Positions 43,273-51,744 of a stretch of 64,000 nucleotides of DNA are shown in pieces (positions within the stretch are counted from its first letter, which is position 1; the number at the start of each line of letters is the position of its first letter). This DNA is from JAOUEA01 sp963762075 (lineage in GTDB: Bacteria > Actinomycetota > UBA4738 > HRBIN12). The DNA lies in NCBI GenBank assembly GCA_963762075.1, contig CAVXJC010000001.1:1-64000 (forward strand), given 5' to 3'. Below the pieces are notes generated by a model, which saw only the letters and a list, made by a program, of their open reading frames with translations, was not told where the DNA came from and made no database searches. The translations under genes and the position numbers were made by a program.

Positions 43273-45318
43273 GTGGCATCGGTCGCCGACGAGGTCGCCG
43301 CGCTCCGCGGAACCCGTGCGGCGACCCTGAAGGACCTGCTCACCCACCCGTCGTACTCGCGTCTGCTCGCGGCGATGACGGTGTCGTCGCTCGGCGACTG
43401 GGTCGGGTTCATCGCGGTCACCTCGCTCGTGGCGAGCCCGGCGATCTCGGGGTCCGCGGTGGGTGCAGGCCTCGCGGTCGGCGCCGTCATGACCGCGCGC
43501 ATGCTGCCGGCGGTGCTGTTCGGCCCGTTCGCCGGCGCGCTCGTCGACCGGGCAGACAGGAAGCAGATCATGATCGTGGCCGATCTCGGTCGCGCGGTGA
43601 TGTACGCGGCCATGGCCTTCGTGGGGCAGCTGTGGGCCATCTTCCTGCTCTCGTTCGCGATCGAGTGCCTCTCACTGCTGTGGACCCCCGCGCGCGATGC
43701 GTCGCTTCCCAACATGGTGCCCAGGCGACAGCTCGCGAACGCCAACGCGATCGGCCTCGTGAGCACGTACGGAACCCTCCCGCTCGGCGGCGGGATCTTC
43801 GCGGTGCTCGCCGCGTTCTCCACGGGGCTGACCGTGCGCGTTCCCTGGCTGGGCGATCGGCCGCAGGCGCTGGCCCTGCTGCTCGACGGGGGCACGTTCC
43901 TGTTCTCCGCGTTCATGGTGAGTCGCATCTCGTTCCCGGCGAAGACCGGCGGGCTCACCGGGCGCTTCGATCTCACCCGCATCTGGAGGGAGGTCGGCGA
44001 CGGTGTGCGGTTCCTGCGCGAGGACTCCGTCGCCTCGGCGATGACGGCCGGCATCGTCGTGGCGTTCGGCGCGGTGGGCGCCGTGCTCGCGCTCGGTCCG
44101 ATCTTCGTGCGGTCGCTCGACGCCGGCGACGCCGCGTGGGGCGTGATCGTCACGGCGTTCGGCGTGGGCATGGCCCTCGGCATGGCCGCGAGCAACCAGG
44201 TCGCGAAGTTCGTGGACCGCGGGCAGACGTTCGTGTGGGCGCTGGTGGCCGCGGCGGGCGCGCTCTTCGTGCTCGCCGCGATGCCCAATCTGCCGCTGGC
44301 CTCGGTCGTCACCGTCTGGCTCGGCGCGTTCTGCGGTCTCGCCTGGGTGAGCGGCTACACCCTGTTGCAGGAGAACGTCGAGGACGAGTTCCGCGGACGC
44401 ACGTTCGGCTCGCTCACTACGCTATCGCGGACCGGACTGTTCCTGAGCCTCACGGTCTTCCCTATCCTGTCGAGCGTCTATGGCAACTACGAGTTCTTCG
44501 TCGGCGGGCAGCGCTTCGACCTCTCGGGCACGCGGCTCGCCCTGTGGACCGCGGGCGCGCTCGCCGCGGCCGCCGGCTTCAACACACGCCGCCTGCTGCA
44601 CCGCCATCGCCTGTCCCGGCCCGCACCCCTTACGCTCGTGCCCAAGCTGAAGCGGCCGCCGGCGACCGGGCTCTTCATCGCGTTCGAAGGTGTGGAAGGC
44701 GCCGGCAAGGGCACCCAGATCCGACTCGCCGAGGAGTACCTGCGGAACCAGGTCCCGAACGGGGTGCTCGTCACACGCGAGCCCGGCGGCACCGACCTGG
44801 GGGAGAAGATCCGCGAGGTGCTGCTCGACCCGAAGACCGGCAAGCTCGACGCTCGCACTGAGGCATTGCTCTTCGCAGCCGCGCGTGCGCAGACGGTGAC
44901 GAGCGTGATCCGTCCGGCGCTCGCCGAGGGGAAGATCGTCGTCTGCGACCGCTACGTCGACTCGTCGCTGGCCTACCAAGGATGGGCGCGAGGGCTCGGC
45001 GAGACCGATGTGCTCACGTTGAACGTGTGGGCGACCCAGGGACTCTTTCCCGACCTCGTGATCCTGCTGCATCTCGAACCGGAGCGAGGCTTGTTGCGCT
45101 CGACCGAGGCGCCCGATCGCATGGAGCTCGAGGGCCAGGACTTCCACGCCAAGGTCGCCGACGCCTACCTGAAGATCGCCGAGGAACACCCCGAGCGGTT
45201 CGTCGTGATCGACGCCGACAACTCACCGGCCGAGGTCTTCGTCGACGTTCGCACGGCCCTCGACAAGGTCCTCGCGGACTATGAGCGCTCGAACGGCTCG
45301 GACGCCGTCTCGGAGTAA
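43273..45318 (+). CDS. tmk: fusion of an MFS-type membrane domain with thymidylate kinase
   Basis: 681 residues in one uninterrupted frame. Residues 1-440 are an MFS transporter-like domain of about 12 helices (YSRLLAAMTVSSLGDWVGF; FGPFAGALVDRADRKQIMIV with the GxLaDrxxR/K loop; a long central loop). Residues 465-681 are a complete dTMP kinase: P-loop FEGVEGAGKGTQIR, TREPGGTDLGEKIREVLL, VCDRYVDSSLAYQG (DR-Y) and a short lid. dTMP kinase makes dTDP for DNA synthesis. Similar membrane fusions occur in some actinobacteria; what the membrane part does is unknown. GTG start seven bases after topA, so co-transcribed. Confidence 0.92.
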   Translation: MASVADEVAALRGTRAATLKDLLTHPSYSRLLAAMTVSSLGDWVGFIAVTSLVASPAISGSAVGAGLAVGAVMTARMLPAVLFGPFAGALVDRADRKQIMIVADLGRAVMYAAMAFVGQLWAIFLLSFAIECLSLLWTPARDASLPNMVPRRQLANANAIGLVSTYGTLPLGGGIFAVLAAFSTGLTVRVPWLGDRPQALALLLDGGTFLFSAFMVSRISFPAKTGGLTGRFDLTRIWREVGDGVRFLREDSVASAMTAGIVVAFGAVGAVLALGPIFVRSLDAGDAAWGVIVTAFGVGMALGMAASNQVAKFVDRGQTFVWALVAAAGALFVLAAMPNLPLASVVTVWLGAFCGLAWVSGYTLLQENVEDEFRGRTFGSLTTLSRTGLFLSLTVFPILSSVYGNYEFFVGGQRFDLSGTRLALWTAGALAAAAGFNTRRLLHRHRLSRPAPLTLVPKLKRPPATGLFIAFEGVEGAGKGTQIRLAEEYLRNQVPNGVLVTREPGGTDLGEKIREVLLDPKTGKLDARTEALLFAAARAQTVTSVIRPALAEGKIVVCDRYVDSSLAYQGWARGLGETDVLTLNVWATQGLFPDLVILLHLEPERGLLRSTEAPDRMELEGQDFHAKVADAYLKIAEEHPERFVVIDADNSPAEVFVDVRTALDKVLADYERSNGSDAVSE

Positions 45319-45338
45319 GGCTCGTCGCAGCCGGTCGA

Positions 45339-45352
45339 TACACTCGATCCCA
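45339..45352 (+). promoter_or_regulatory. leaderless -10 element of holB
   Basis: TACACT (45339-45344) is followed by seven bases and the ATG at 45352, the classical leaderless spacing. holB can therefore be transcribed independently of topA-tmk, although only 33 bp separate it from tmk. Confidence 0.5.
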
Positions 45353-46467
45353 TGACGTTTCGGGTACTCGAGCAGGTGCCTGGACAGGAGCATGCGATGT
45401 CGTTCCTGCAAGGAGCGGCCGAGCGCCCGCACCACGCGTACGTCTTCGCGGGGCCCGAGGGAAGCGGCAAGTCGCTCGCCGCACGCGCGTTCGCTGCGGC
45501 GCTGCTCTGCCCGAACGAGGGCTGTGGGGAGTGCCGCGACTGCCGGCTGACGCTCAAGGACCAGCACCCCAACGAGTTCCTGGTCGAGCCCGAGGGGCGC
45601 GATATCCACGTCGACACGGTCCGCGACGAGGTCTGCCACCCAGCTTCGCGAACGGCGCCCGAGCCCGGTCGCAAGGTATTCGTGATCCGCGAGGCCGACC
45701 GGCTCTCGCCGGCCGCCGCCGACACACTGCTCAAGGTGCTCGAGGAGCCGCCTGCCGATGCCGTCTTCCTGCTGATGTCGGCGCGCGCCCACGAGCTTCC
45801 AGACACGGTGCGCTCGCGCTGCCACATGGTCATGTTCACCGCCCTGTCGGAGTCGTTCGTGGTCGAGGCGCTCACCGGGGAGGGCGTCGATCCGACCACG
45901 GCGCGGCTCGCCGCCCGGCTGACCGGAGGCAACATGGGGCGGGCGCGCAGATTGGCGTCGAGCGACGACGGGCTCGCGTTCAGGGAGGCGGCCATCGAGG
46001 CGCTCGACCTCGCGGCGCGCGGGCCGGCCGGCGCGCTCGCGGCAGCCGACGCCGTGCTGATCTCGGCCACCGACTACAAGAAGGCGATGAAGTCGCAGCT
46101 CGACGATGAGCTCGCGCCCTTCCTCGACGAGAAGGGACGCCCCGAGGAGATGTACCGGGGAGCGATCCGGCGCATCGAGACGCGCTTCAAGCGCAAGGAG
46201 CGCCGGGCCGAGCGCGACTACGTCGACTGGGTGCTGCTCGGTGCCTCAGCGCTGCTGCGCGACGGCATCGCCGCGAGCGTCGGCGCGCAGCGAGACGAGC
46301 TGTTGAACCCCGACATCGTGCCCGCCTTCGACCTCTCGGTGGTGCGCGCGGCTCGCGGTCTCGGCGGCCTCGAAGCCGCGCGCGCCGAGCTCGCCGAGGA
46401 CCTGAACCTCAACACCCGGCTCGTGCTCGAGCGCGCCTTCCTCTGCGTGGCCGAGGTCGCTGCGTGA
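45352..46467 (+). CDS. holB: DNA polymerase III delta' subunit
   Basis: 371 residues. AAA+ clamp-loader fold with P-loop VFAGPEGSGKSLAARAF, a zinc module with four Cys in CPNEGCGECRDC, sensor and walker-B-like region VFVIREADRLSPAAADTLLK and the SRC motif DTVRSRCHMVMF. Delta' is the stator of the sliding-clamp loader. The C-terminal 150 residues are helical (collar domain). Position behind topA and tmk is conserved in actinobacteria. Confidence 0.9.
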   Translation: MTFRVLEQVPGQEHAMSFLQGAAERPHHAYVFAGPEGSGKSLAARAFAAALLCPNEGCGECRDCRLTLKDQHPNEFLVEPEGRDIHVDTVRDEVCHPASRTAPEPGRKVFVIREADRLSPAAADTLLKVLEEPPADAVFLLMSARAHELPDTVRSRCHMVMFTALSESFVVEALTGEGVDPTTARLAARLTGGNMGRARRLASSDDGLAFREAAIEALDLAARGPAGALAAADAVLISATDYKKAMKSQLDDELAPFLDEKGRPEEMYRGAIRRIETRFKRKERRAERDYVDWVLLGASALLRDGIAASVGAQRDELLNPDIVPAFDLSVVRAARGLGGLEAARAELAEDLNLNTRLVLERAFLCVAEVAA

Positions 46468-46496
46468 GGGCAAGCGCAACGAACGCGCGTGGTCGG

Positions 46497-48440
46497 CTAT
46501 CGGTCGGCGCCCTCTGCGGGCCCGTGCATCTCGATGTCGAGGAATGTCACGAGCGTTCGCGCGGCCAGGTCTGCGCCGGCACCCTCGTAGTGGGTGCCGT
46601 CGGGCCGGGCCGGTATCCCGGCGAGCGAGTCGTCGCACGGAGCGGCATCCCGCGCGCAGACCACGTCAGTGATCGTGACGAACGCGGTCGAGCCCGGGTG
46701 GCGTGCCGCATACGCTCGCAGCATCGCGTTCCATCGTGACGTGATGTCGTCGTAATGGGTCACTTGGAACTGCACCCATTCGTTGCAGCGCTCGTCGGTG
46801 CAGCGTGTCGTGATGTTCGATCCCGGGGGCTCGGTCGCCACGAACACGATCTTCGCGCCCGATGATGCCAGCCTCGTGACCGCGAGGTGCAGCGCCTCAC
46901 GCCGCTCTCGCCAGAAGCGCGGTGACCCCGATTCCGCGAGACGCCCATCGGCCGTGATGTAGGAGGAGACCGACCAACGATCCCACCAGAGCACGAGGTC
47001 GGGGTCGGAGGCGCCGATCAGCGAGCCTTGTTCGTCGACGAGGGCGTCGCCGCATTCCTCCGCGTCTCGCACGGGCACGCCGTCGAGGTATGTCACGGTC
47101 TCACCCGTCACCGGGCAGCTTCCATGTGCGGCGGAGACGACTCGCCACCCGCGCCGGCCGGCCTGCTCCTCGAGCTGCACCTCGAGATGTTTCGGCACCG
47201 AGTCGCCGACGAGCATCACGACCGGTTCTCCGGCGGCAGGCGCCGGCACGATCGTCGCGGCCATCGAGATGCCGGCGACGATGACGAGCGAAGCCGGCGC
47301 CGCGGCGAGCACCCATCCGCGCCCCGAAAGGGCCCTGTTCGAATGCTCCCTTCCGAGCGGGCCTCGGCGGAGCGGCTGCTCCACGAGGGCGAAGGAGATC
47401 GCCGCGAGGCCGACCGTCAGCGCCGCGGCGGCGAGGGCTCTGAGGACAGGGAGCGAGGGCGTCGCAGCTCGAACACCGAGCCACACGATGACCGGCCAGT
47501 GCCAGAGATAGATGCCGTAGGAGATCGTGCCGAGCCAGGCGAGCGGCGTCCATGCGAGCCCGGTGCTGAGCGGCTCCGCATCGCCGCGCCAGAGCGCCGC
47601 CACGATCGCAAGCGTCATCATGCTCACGAACACGGCCCCACCTCTGTAGTAGATCGACCCCTCGGGACGGATGAGCCACAGCGCCGCGACGAGCCCCGCC
47701 ACGCCGATGAGCCCGATCGCCCCGGTGATGATCGAGGCGTTCGGCCGCCGCTCGAGGGCCACACGCAGTCGGGGGGAAGCGGCGACGACTGCGCCGAACG
47801 CTCCCAGCAGCGGCTCGAACACGCGGGCATCCGTACCCATGTAGGCGCGCTCGACCGCCGAGGGATCCCACAAGATCGCGAGCATGATCGCCGAGGCCAG
47901 CGTTCCCGTGCTCGCGAGCACTCCGATCGCGAGGCGCGGTCGGCGCCACCGACTCGCCGCCCCCAGCGCGACCAGGGCCACGGGCCAGGCAAGGTAGAAC
48001 TGCTCCTCGATCGCGAGTGACCATGTGTGCTCGAGGGGCGACTCGATGCCGGTGGCGTTGAAGTAGCTGCTGGTCTCGATGAACCGCCAGTTCGCGACGT
48101 AGGCGGTCGTCGCGATCAGGTCGCCGCGCACCGAGTCTCGCTCCGTCAGGCTCGCGGTCAACCACGTGATGGCGGCGACGGTCACGAGGAACACGACCAG
48201 TGCGGGCACCAGTCGCCTGATCCGGCGTGCCCAGAACGCCGGCAACGAGATCGTGCCGGTGCGGTCGATCTCATCGAGTACGAGCGAGGTGATCAAGAAT
48301 CCCGACAGCACGAAGAAGATGTCGACTCCGAGGAAGCCGGCCTCGAACCCCGGCACCCGCAGGTGGAACAACACGACGAGGATCACGGCCACCGCCCGCA
48401 GCCCGTCGAGTGCGGGCACATAGGTCGAGCGCGAGGTCAT
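46497..48440 (-). CDS. OafA/YrhL-type acyltransferase 3 with C-terminal SGNH domain
   Basis: 647 residues. N-terminal acyltransferase_3 domain with ten to eleven helices: YVPALDGLRAVAVILVVLFH (catalytic His), FFVLSGFLITSLVLDEIDR, ARRIRRLVPALVVFLV and HTWSLAIEEQFYLAWPVALV. After residue 420 the extracytoplasmic SGNH-like part begins with VVMLVGDSVPKHLEVQLEEQ (nucleophile Ser in GDS) and includes PDLVLWWDRWSVSSYI and a C-terminal DGTHYEGAGADL with the D-x-x-H dyad. Such proteins acetylate or acylate cell-surface polysaccharide. Ten bases behind the M36 protease gene, so probably in an operon with it. Confidence 0.9.
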   Translation of the reverse strand: MTSRSTYVPALDGLRAVAVILVVLFHLRVPGFEAGFLGVDIFFVLSGFLITSLVLDEIDRTGTISLPAFWARRIRRLVPALVVFLVTVAAITWLTASLTERDSVRGDLIATTAYVANWRFIETSSYFNATGIESPLEHTWSLAIEEQFYLAWPVALVALGAASRWRRPRLAIGVLASTGTLASAIMLAILWDPSAVERAYMGTDARVFEPLLGAFGAVVAASPRLRVALERRPNASIITGAIGLIGVAGLVAALWLIRPEGSIYYRGGAVFVSMMTLAIVAALWRGDAEPLSTGLAWTPLAWLGTISYGIYLWHWPVIVWLGVRAATPSLPVLRALAAAALTVGLAAISFALVEQPLRRGPLGREHSNRALSGRGWVLAAAPASLVIVAGISMAATIVPAPAAGEPVVMLVGDSVPKHLEVQLEEQAGRRGWRVVSAAHGSCPVTGETVTYLDGVPVRDAEECGDALVDEQGSLIGASDPDLVLWWDRWSVSSYITADGRLAESGSPRFWRERREALHLAVTRLASSGAKIVFVATEPPGSNITTRCTDERCNEWVQFQVTHYDDITSRWNAMLRAYAARHPGSTAFVTITDVVCARDAAPCDDSLAGIPARPDGTHYEGAGADLAARTLVTFLDIEMHGPAEGADR

Positions 48441-48450
48441 GGGGAGTGCA

Positions 48451-51183
48451 TCAGGCCGGGGTGCCGCGCACCCGGAACTCGGCGATCCCGACCTGATTCG
48501 GTGGTCCCGGCTCGCTGGCTCGCAGCACCAGCCGCACCATGGTGACGTTGCGTCTTCCCTGCCCGAGGTCGAATCGCGTGAGCCGATGTCGTTGCATCGA
48601 CGCATCGTTCACGACCGCCTTGAACCATGTGCCGCCCTCTTGCCGTGTGAACATGCTGAACTCGCGCAGCGCGAAGGACCGGGATCGCACACACGGGGTC
48701 GGGTCGATCGCGATGCTGGCGACATCCACCGCCTGCGGGAGTCTCAGCGTGACCGATGCAGGCTGATCGGCCACTCGCTGCTTCGTCTGCCATGAGGTCG
48801 CCTGGCCGCCGTCGAGCGCGAGGTCGGTGGGGCAGAGGGCGCTCACCTCGCCCCCGCTCACCGAGCGCGTGATCGATGCCCCACCGTCGAGCTGCACCCA
48901 GTTGCGCACGGCCTCGGCCTCGAGCAGCGAGGTGCCGGAGACCCGGACCGTGCGTATCGAACGCGTGAGGTATCCGGGTCCCGAGATGTGCACGTGGGGG
49001 TACACGTGGTTCGGCACGTCGTCGATCGAGTACGTGCCGTCGGCTTCGGTCGTGGCGCTCAGCTCCACCGGGATGCCGGTCGCCGCCCCCGAGATCGTCA
49101 CCGTGGCGCCCTCGACCGGCTCGCCTGTGTCGGCGTCGAGGACCGTTCCCTGCAGTCGTCCGCAGCCGACGCCCGGGCACTCGACCGGAAGCGAGAAGTC
49201 TTCGGTGACCCTGACGCGGCCGTCGGTCTCGGAGAAGAACCCCATGCCGCGCCCGGCGAACACCGTCCAGATGGCGCCGTGGTCGGCACCGCCCGACGCG
49301 ATCGTGTCCGCCACCAAGATCGCGTTTCGCATGTCCAGGAACGACGGGTTCGGGGGCGAGAGCTCCATCGCCCGGGTGACGAGCCGCTCCGTGGGCACGC
49401 TTCCCAGCGCATCGCGCAGCTCCCACAGCGTCTGCAGCCAGATCTCCCCGTCGGTGTGCACCTCGGGGAATCCGACGATGTGGCCGAGGTCGCCGTAGGT
49501 GAATCCGCCGGGGCCCACGCCGTCGTCGGCCCGGCGTGGCTCCGGGCAGTCGGCCGCGTCGCTGTCGACCCGACAGTCCGCGAACTGGAACCTGATGCCG
49601 TCGCCTCCGGTGATGTACTCACCGACGGGAAGGTCGACCCCCGGACCATCGCCCGCGTACCCCTGCGCATCGAGCAGGTCGAGCGCGTACCAGTCGCTCC
49701 ACGCCTCACCCATCGAGCCGGATTGGAAGCTCCACAAGGCCGGCTCGCCGTCGGGGGTCGTGACCAATCGATGCGAGAGTCCATGCGTGTACTCGTGGTA
49801 CACGATCATGGCGTCGACGCCGGCGTCGCTCGTCGGGAACCCGGGGCCGAACGGATACCTCGGCCCGTAGTCCTCCTTGCGGAACAGGAAGAGACCGATG
49901 TACGGAGATTCGCCGTCGGGCGTGGGGGCGATGAACGCGTTGTTGACGAAGTCGGGGAAGCCGTTCTCGCCATCGGCACCGAGCATCGCCGCGGCGAGCA
50001 CCGGGTCGCCGTCGAGTCCGCCCTGCCCGTCGTCGTTGACGAGCTCGAAGTTGCCCGCCGCCTCGGTGAACCCGATCGGGTTCGACTCGAGGTGGTCGTG
50101 GAAGTGGTTGAGCAACCAATACGTGTTCGTTGCGCTCGCCGTTGCGTTCTCGACCCAGCTGTAGGGCACCTTCGAGTTCCACGTGCAGTTCCAGTCCGGC
50201 GTGCAGTTCTGCTTGGGGCGAGCGTTCTCGAGCACCGCGGGTGAGGCCCATGACAGCGCTCCGGCGTCGATCGCCTCGACCTCGTTCTGTGGTGGTGGGT
50301 CGTCGCTGAACGTACCGTGGAAGTCGGTGAACACGTGCGCGAAGTTGCCAGAGAGCGCAGTGGCGTCGGCGACCGGGAAGGTCACGGCCGTCTGATCACC
50401 GCCGCCGTTGGGGATCGTCTGACTGGGGTAGTACGGCCAGGCCAGGCCGGAGCCGACCTGGTCGGCACCGACGACGGTGTTCCGCCGCCAGAGCACACGT
50501 CCGCTTCGTCCGTCCACCACGGTGAGATCCACACGCTCGGGTGAGGCGAACACCCTGGTCTTCCATGCGAGGCGCGACCCGCCGCCGGGCAACGGGAAGA
50601 CGATCCGCTCGGCGGAGTCGGTCTCGGAGTTGGAGACCTTCATCCGCGCGCCCGCCGCCCTTCGCGCCACCGCGAGTGCGTCGCCACGACCGATCGAGAA
50701 GCGACCCGGCGGCGCGGTGAGTCCTGAGGCGATCGGCCCGAAGATAACGGCGAGCTCGCCGTCGGCCGTGACGGCCGCCTCGAGCCCCACCTGGAAGGCG
50801 TCGAGCCCACCCACACGTTGGGTCCAGGACAGATGATGGGTTCCGAGCACGTCGACGTAGTCCTGACGGAAGGCGAGCGTCTCGAGGTCCGTCACGGTCA
50901 GGCCGAGCGCGCCGAGGTGAGCCCGCACGTAGCGCAGTGCGATCCGGCGGGGCGCTTCGGTCGAGCGCTCGGTGAGCAACCCGTCGAGACGCGCCACCAT
51001 GCGAACGGTGCCGAACGAGGCATCCATCTGCACGAGGGCCTGCGATCCGAGCTCTTCCACGAGTGTGTTGCGCGAGAGACTCGCCATCGGTCGTTGCGCC
51101 CGATCGCCCGCGGCCGGCGTGCTCAGCCCCGCGAGCGTCGCGCAGCATGCGATGACCACGGTGATCAGCTTGCCTGGCTTCAC
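48451..51183 (-). CDS. secreted M36-family metalloprotease with carboxypeptidase-like and discoidin-like C-terminal domains
   Basis: 910 residues. Signal peptide at 1-25 (VIACCATLAGLSTPAAGD). An FTP-like propeptide region follows to about 220. The peptidase core has ATNTYWLLNHFHDHLE and the zinc signature YHEYTHGLSHRLV (HExxH) with downstream Glu in SGSMGEAWSDWYALDL. Then a carboxypeptidase-regulatory-like domain (RLQGTVLDADTGEPVEGATV) and a C-terminal F5/8-type domain (WVQLDGGASITRSVSGGEVS ... VGIAEFRVRGTPA). Fungalysin-type peptidases degrade extracellular proteins and cleave their own propeptide. GTG start. Cys pairs (CTPDWNC, CRVDSDAADC) fit an exported protein. First gene of the unit with the OafA-like gene. 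Confidence 0.9.
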   Translation of the reverse strand: MKPGKLITVVIACCATLAGLSTPAAGDRAQRPMASLSRNTLVEELGSQALVQMDASFGTVRMVARLDGLLTERSTEAPRRIALRYVRAHLGALGLTVTDLETLAFRQDYVDVLGTHHLSWTQRVGGLDAFQVGLEAAVTADGELAVIFGPIASGLTAPPGRFSIGRGDALAVARRAAGARMKVSNSETDSAERIVFPLPGGGSRLAWKTRVFASPERVDLTVVDGRSGRVLWRRNTVVGADQVGSGLAWPYYPSQTIPNGGGDQTAVTFPVADATALSGNFAHVFTDFHGTFSDDPPPQNEVEAIDAGALSWASPAVLENARPKQNCTPDWNCTWNSKVPYSWVENATASATNTYWLLNHFHDHLESNPIGFTEAAGNFELVNDDGQGGLDGDPVLAAAMLGADGENGFPDFVNNAFIAPTPDGESPYIGLFLFRKEDYGPRYPFGPGFPTSDAGVDAMIVYHEYTHGLSHRLVTTPDGEPALWSFQSGSMGEAWSDWYALDLLDAQGYAGDGPGVDLPVGEYITGGDGIRFQFADCRVDSDAADCPEPRRADDGVGPGGFTYGDLGHIVGFPEVHTDGEIWLQTLWELRDALGSVPTERLVTRAMELSPPNPSFLDMRNAILVADTIASGGADHGAIWTVFAGRGMGFFSETDGRVRVTEDFSLPVECPGVGCGRLQGTVLDADTGEPVEGATVTISGAATGIPVELSATTEADGTYSIDDVPNHVYPHVHISGPGYLTRSIRTVRVSGTSLLEAEAVRNWVQLDGGASITRSVSGGEVSALCPTDLALDGGQATSWQTKQRVADQPASVTLRLPQAVDVASIAIDPTPCVRSRSFALREFSMFTRQEGGTWFKAVVNDASMQRHRLTRFDLGQGRRNVTMVRLVLRASEPGPPNQVGIAEFRVRGTPA

Positions 51184-51345
51184 CGTGTGCCCCCTCGCTC
51201 GCGGGTGTCGGTGCGTCGAACGGTAACACCTCGTTGTCGTCGAAGCACCGACCGGCCCGGTGGGGCCTTCCGGTCGATTGTGGTGCTGGCATCACTGGCA
51301 ACGGCATGTCACGGTGGGACGCTTTTCCGTGGAGGACCAGGACCC

Positions 51346-51738
51346 ATGACCGTTCGAGTGCTCATCGTCGATGATCAAGCGCCGTTCCGCATGGCCGCCC
51401 GCATGGTCGTCGACGCGACTGAGGGCTTCGATGTCGTGGGCGAGTCCGAGACCGGCGAGGATTCCGTCACGATGGCGGCCGAGCTCACCCCCGACCTCGT
51501 GCTCATGGACGTGAACCTTCCCGGCATCAACGGCCTCGACGCGACCCGCCAGATCCTCGCGGCAGGCGAAGGCGCCGTCGTCGTGTTGCTGCTCTCCACC
51601 TATGAAGAAGAGGAGTACGCGCCTCGCGCGGCCGAGTGCGGCGCCGCCGCCTACATCCCGAAGGCGGTCTTCGGTCCCGATCGCCTGGAGGACGCGTGGG
51701 CCGAGGCGAGCAGCGACGCCGCGACCGAACGCAAGTAG
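51346..51738 (+). CDS. single-domain response regulator (receiver only)
   Basis: 130 residues, just a NarL-type receiver: VLIVDDQAPF (acidic pair), phosphoacceptor Asp in LVLMDVNLPGING, Ser/Thr in LLLSTYEEEEYA and Lys in AAYIPKAVFGPD, all present, so it can be phosphorylated. No DNA-binding helix follows; the frame ends naturally about 15 residues after the fold. It is convergent with, and ends six bases before, the three-kinase operon, so it may act as phosphate sink or connector. GGAGG lies about 10 bases before the ATG. Confidence 0.85.
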   Translation: MTVRVLIVDDQAPFRMAARMVVDATEGFDVVGESETGEDSVTMAAELTPDLVLMDVNLPGINGLDATRQILAAGEGAVVVLLLSTYEEEEYAPRAAECGAAAYIPKAVFGPDRLEDAWAEASSDAATERK

Positions 51739-51744
51739 TCGCGC

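Noticed and set aside
41440..43347. 635-codon antisense frame over topA
   Set aside because: Shadow of a high-GC gene; topA has complete motifs and codon pattern on the plus strand.
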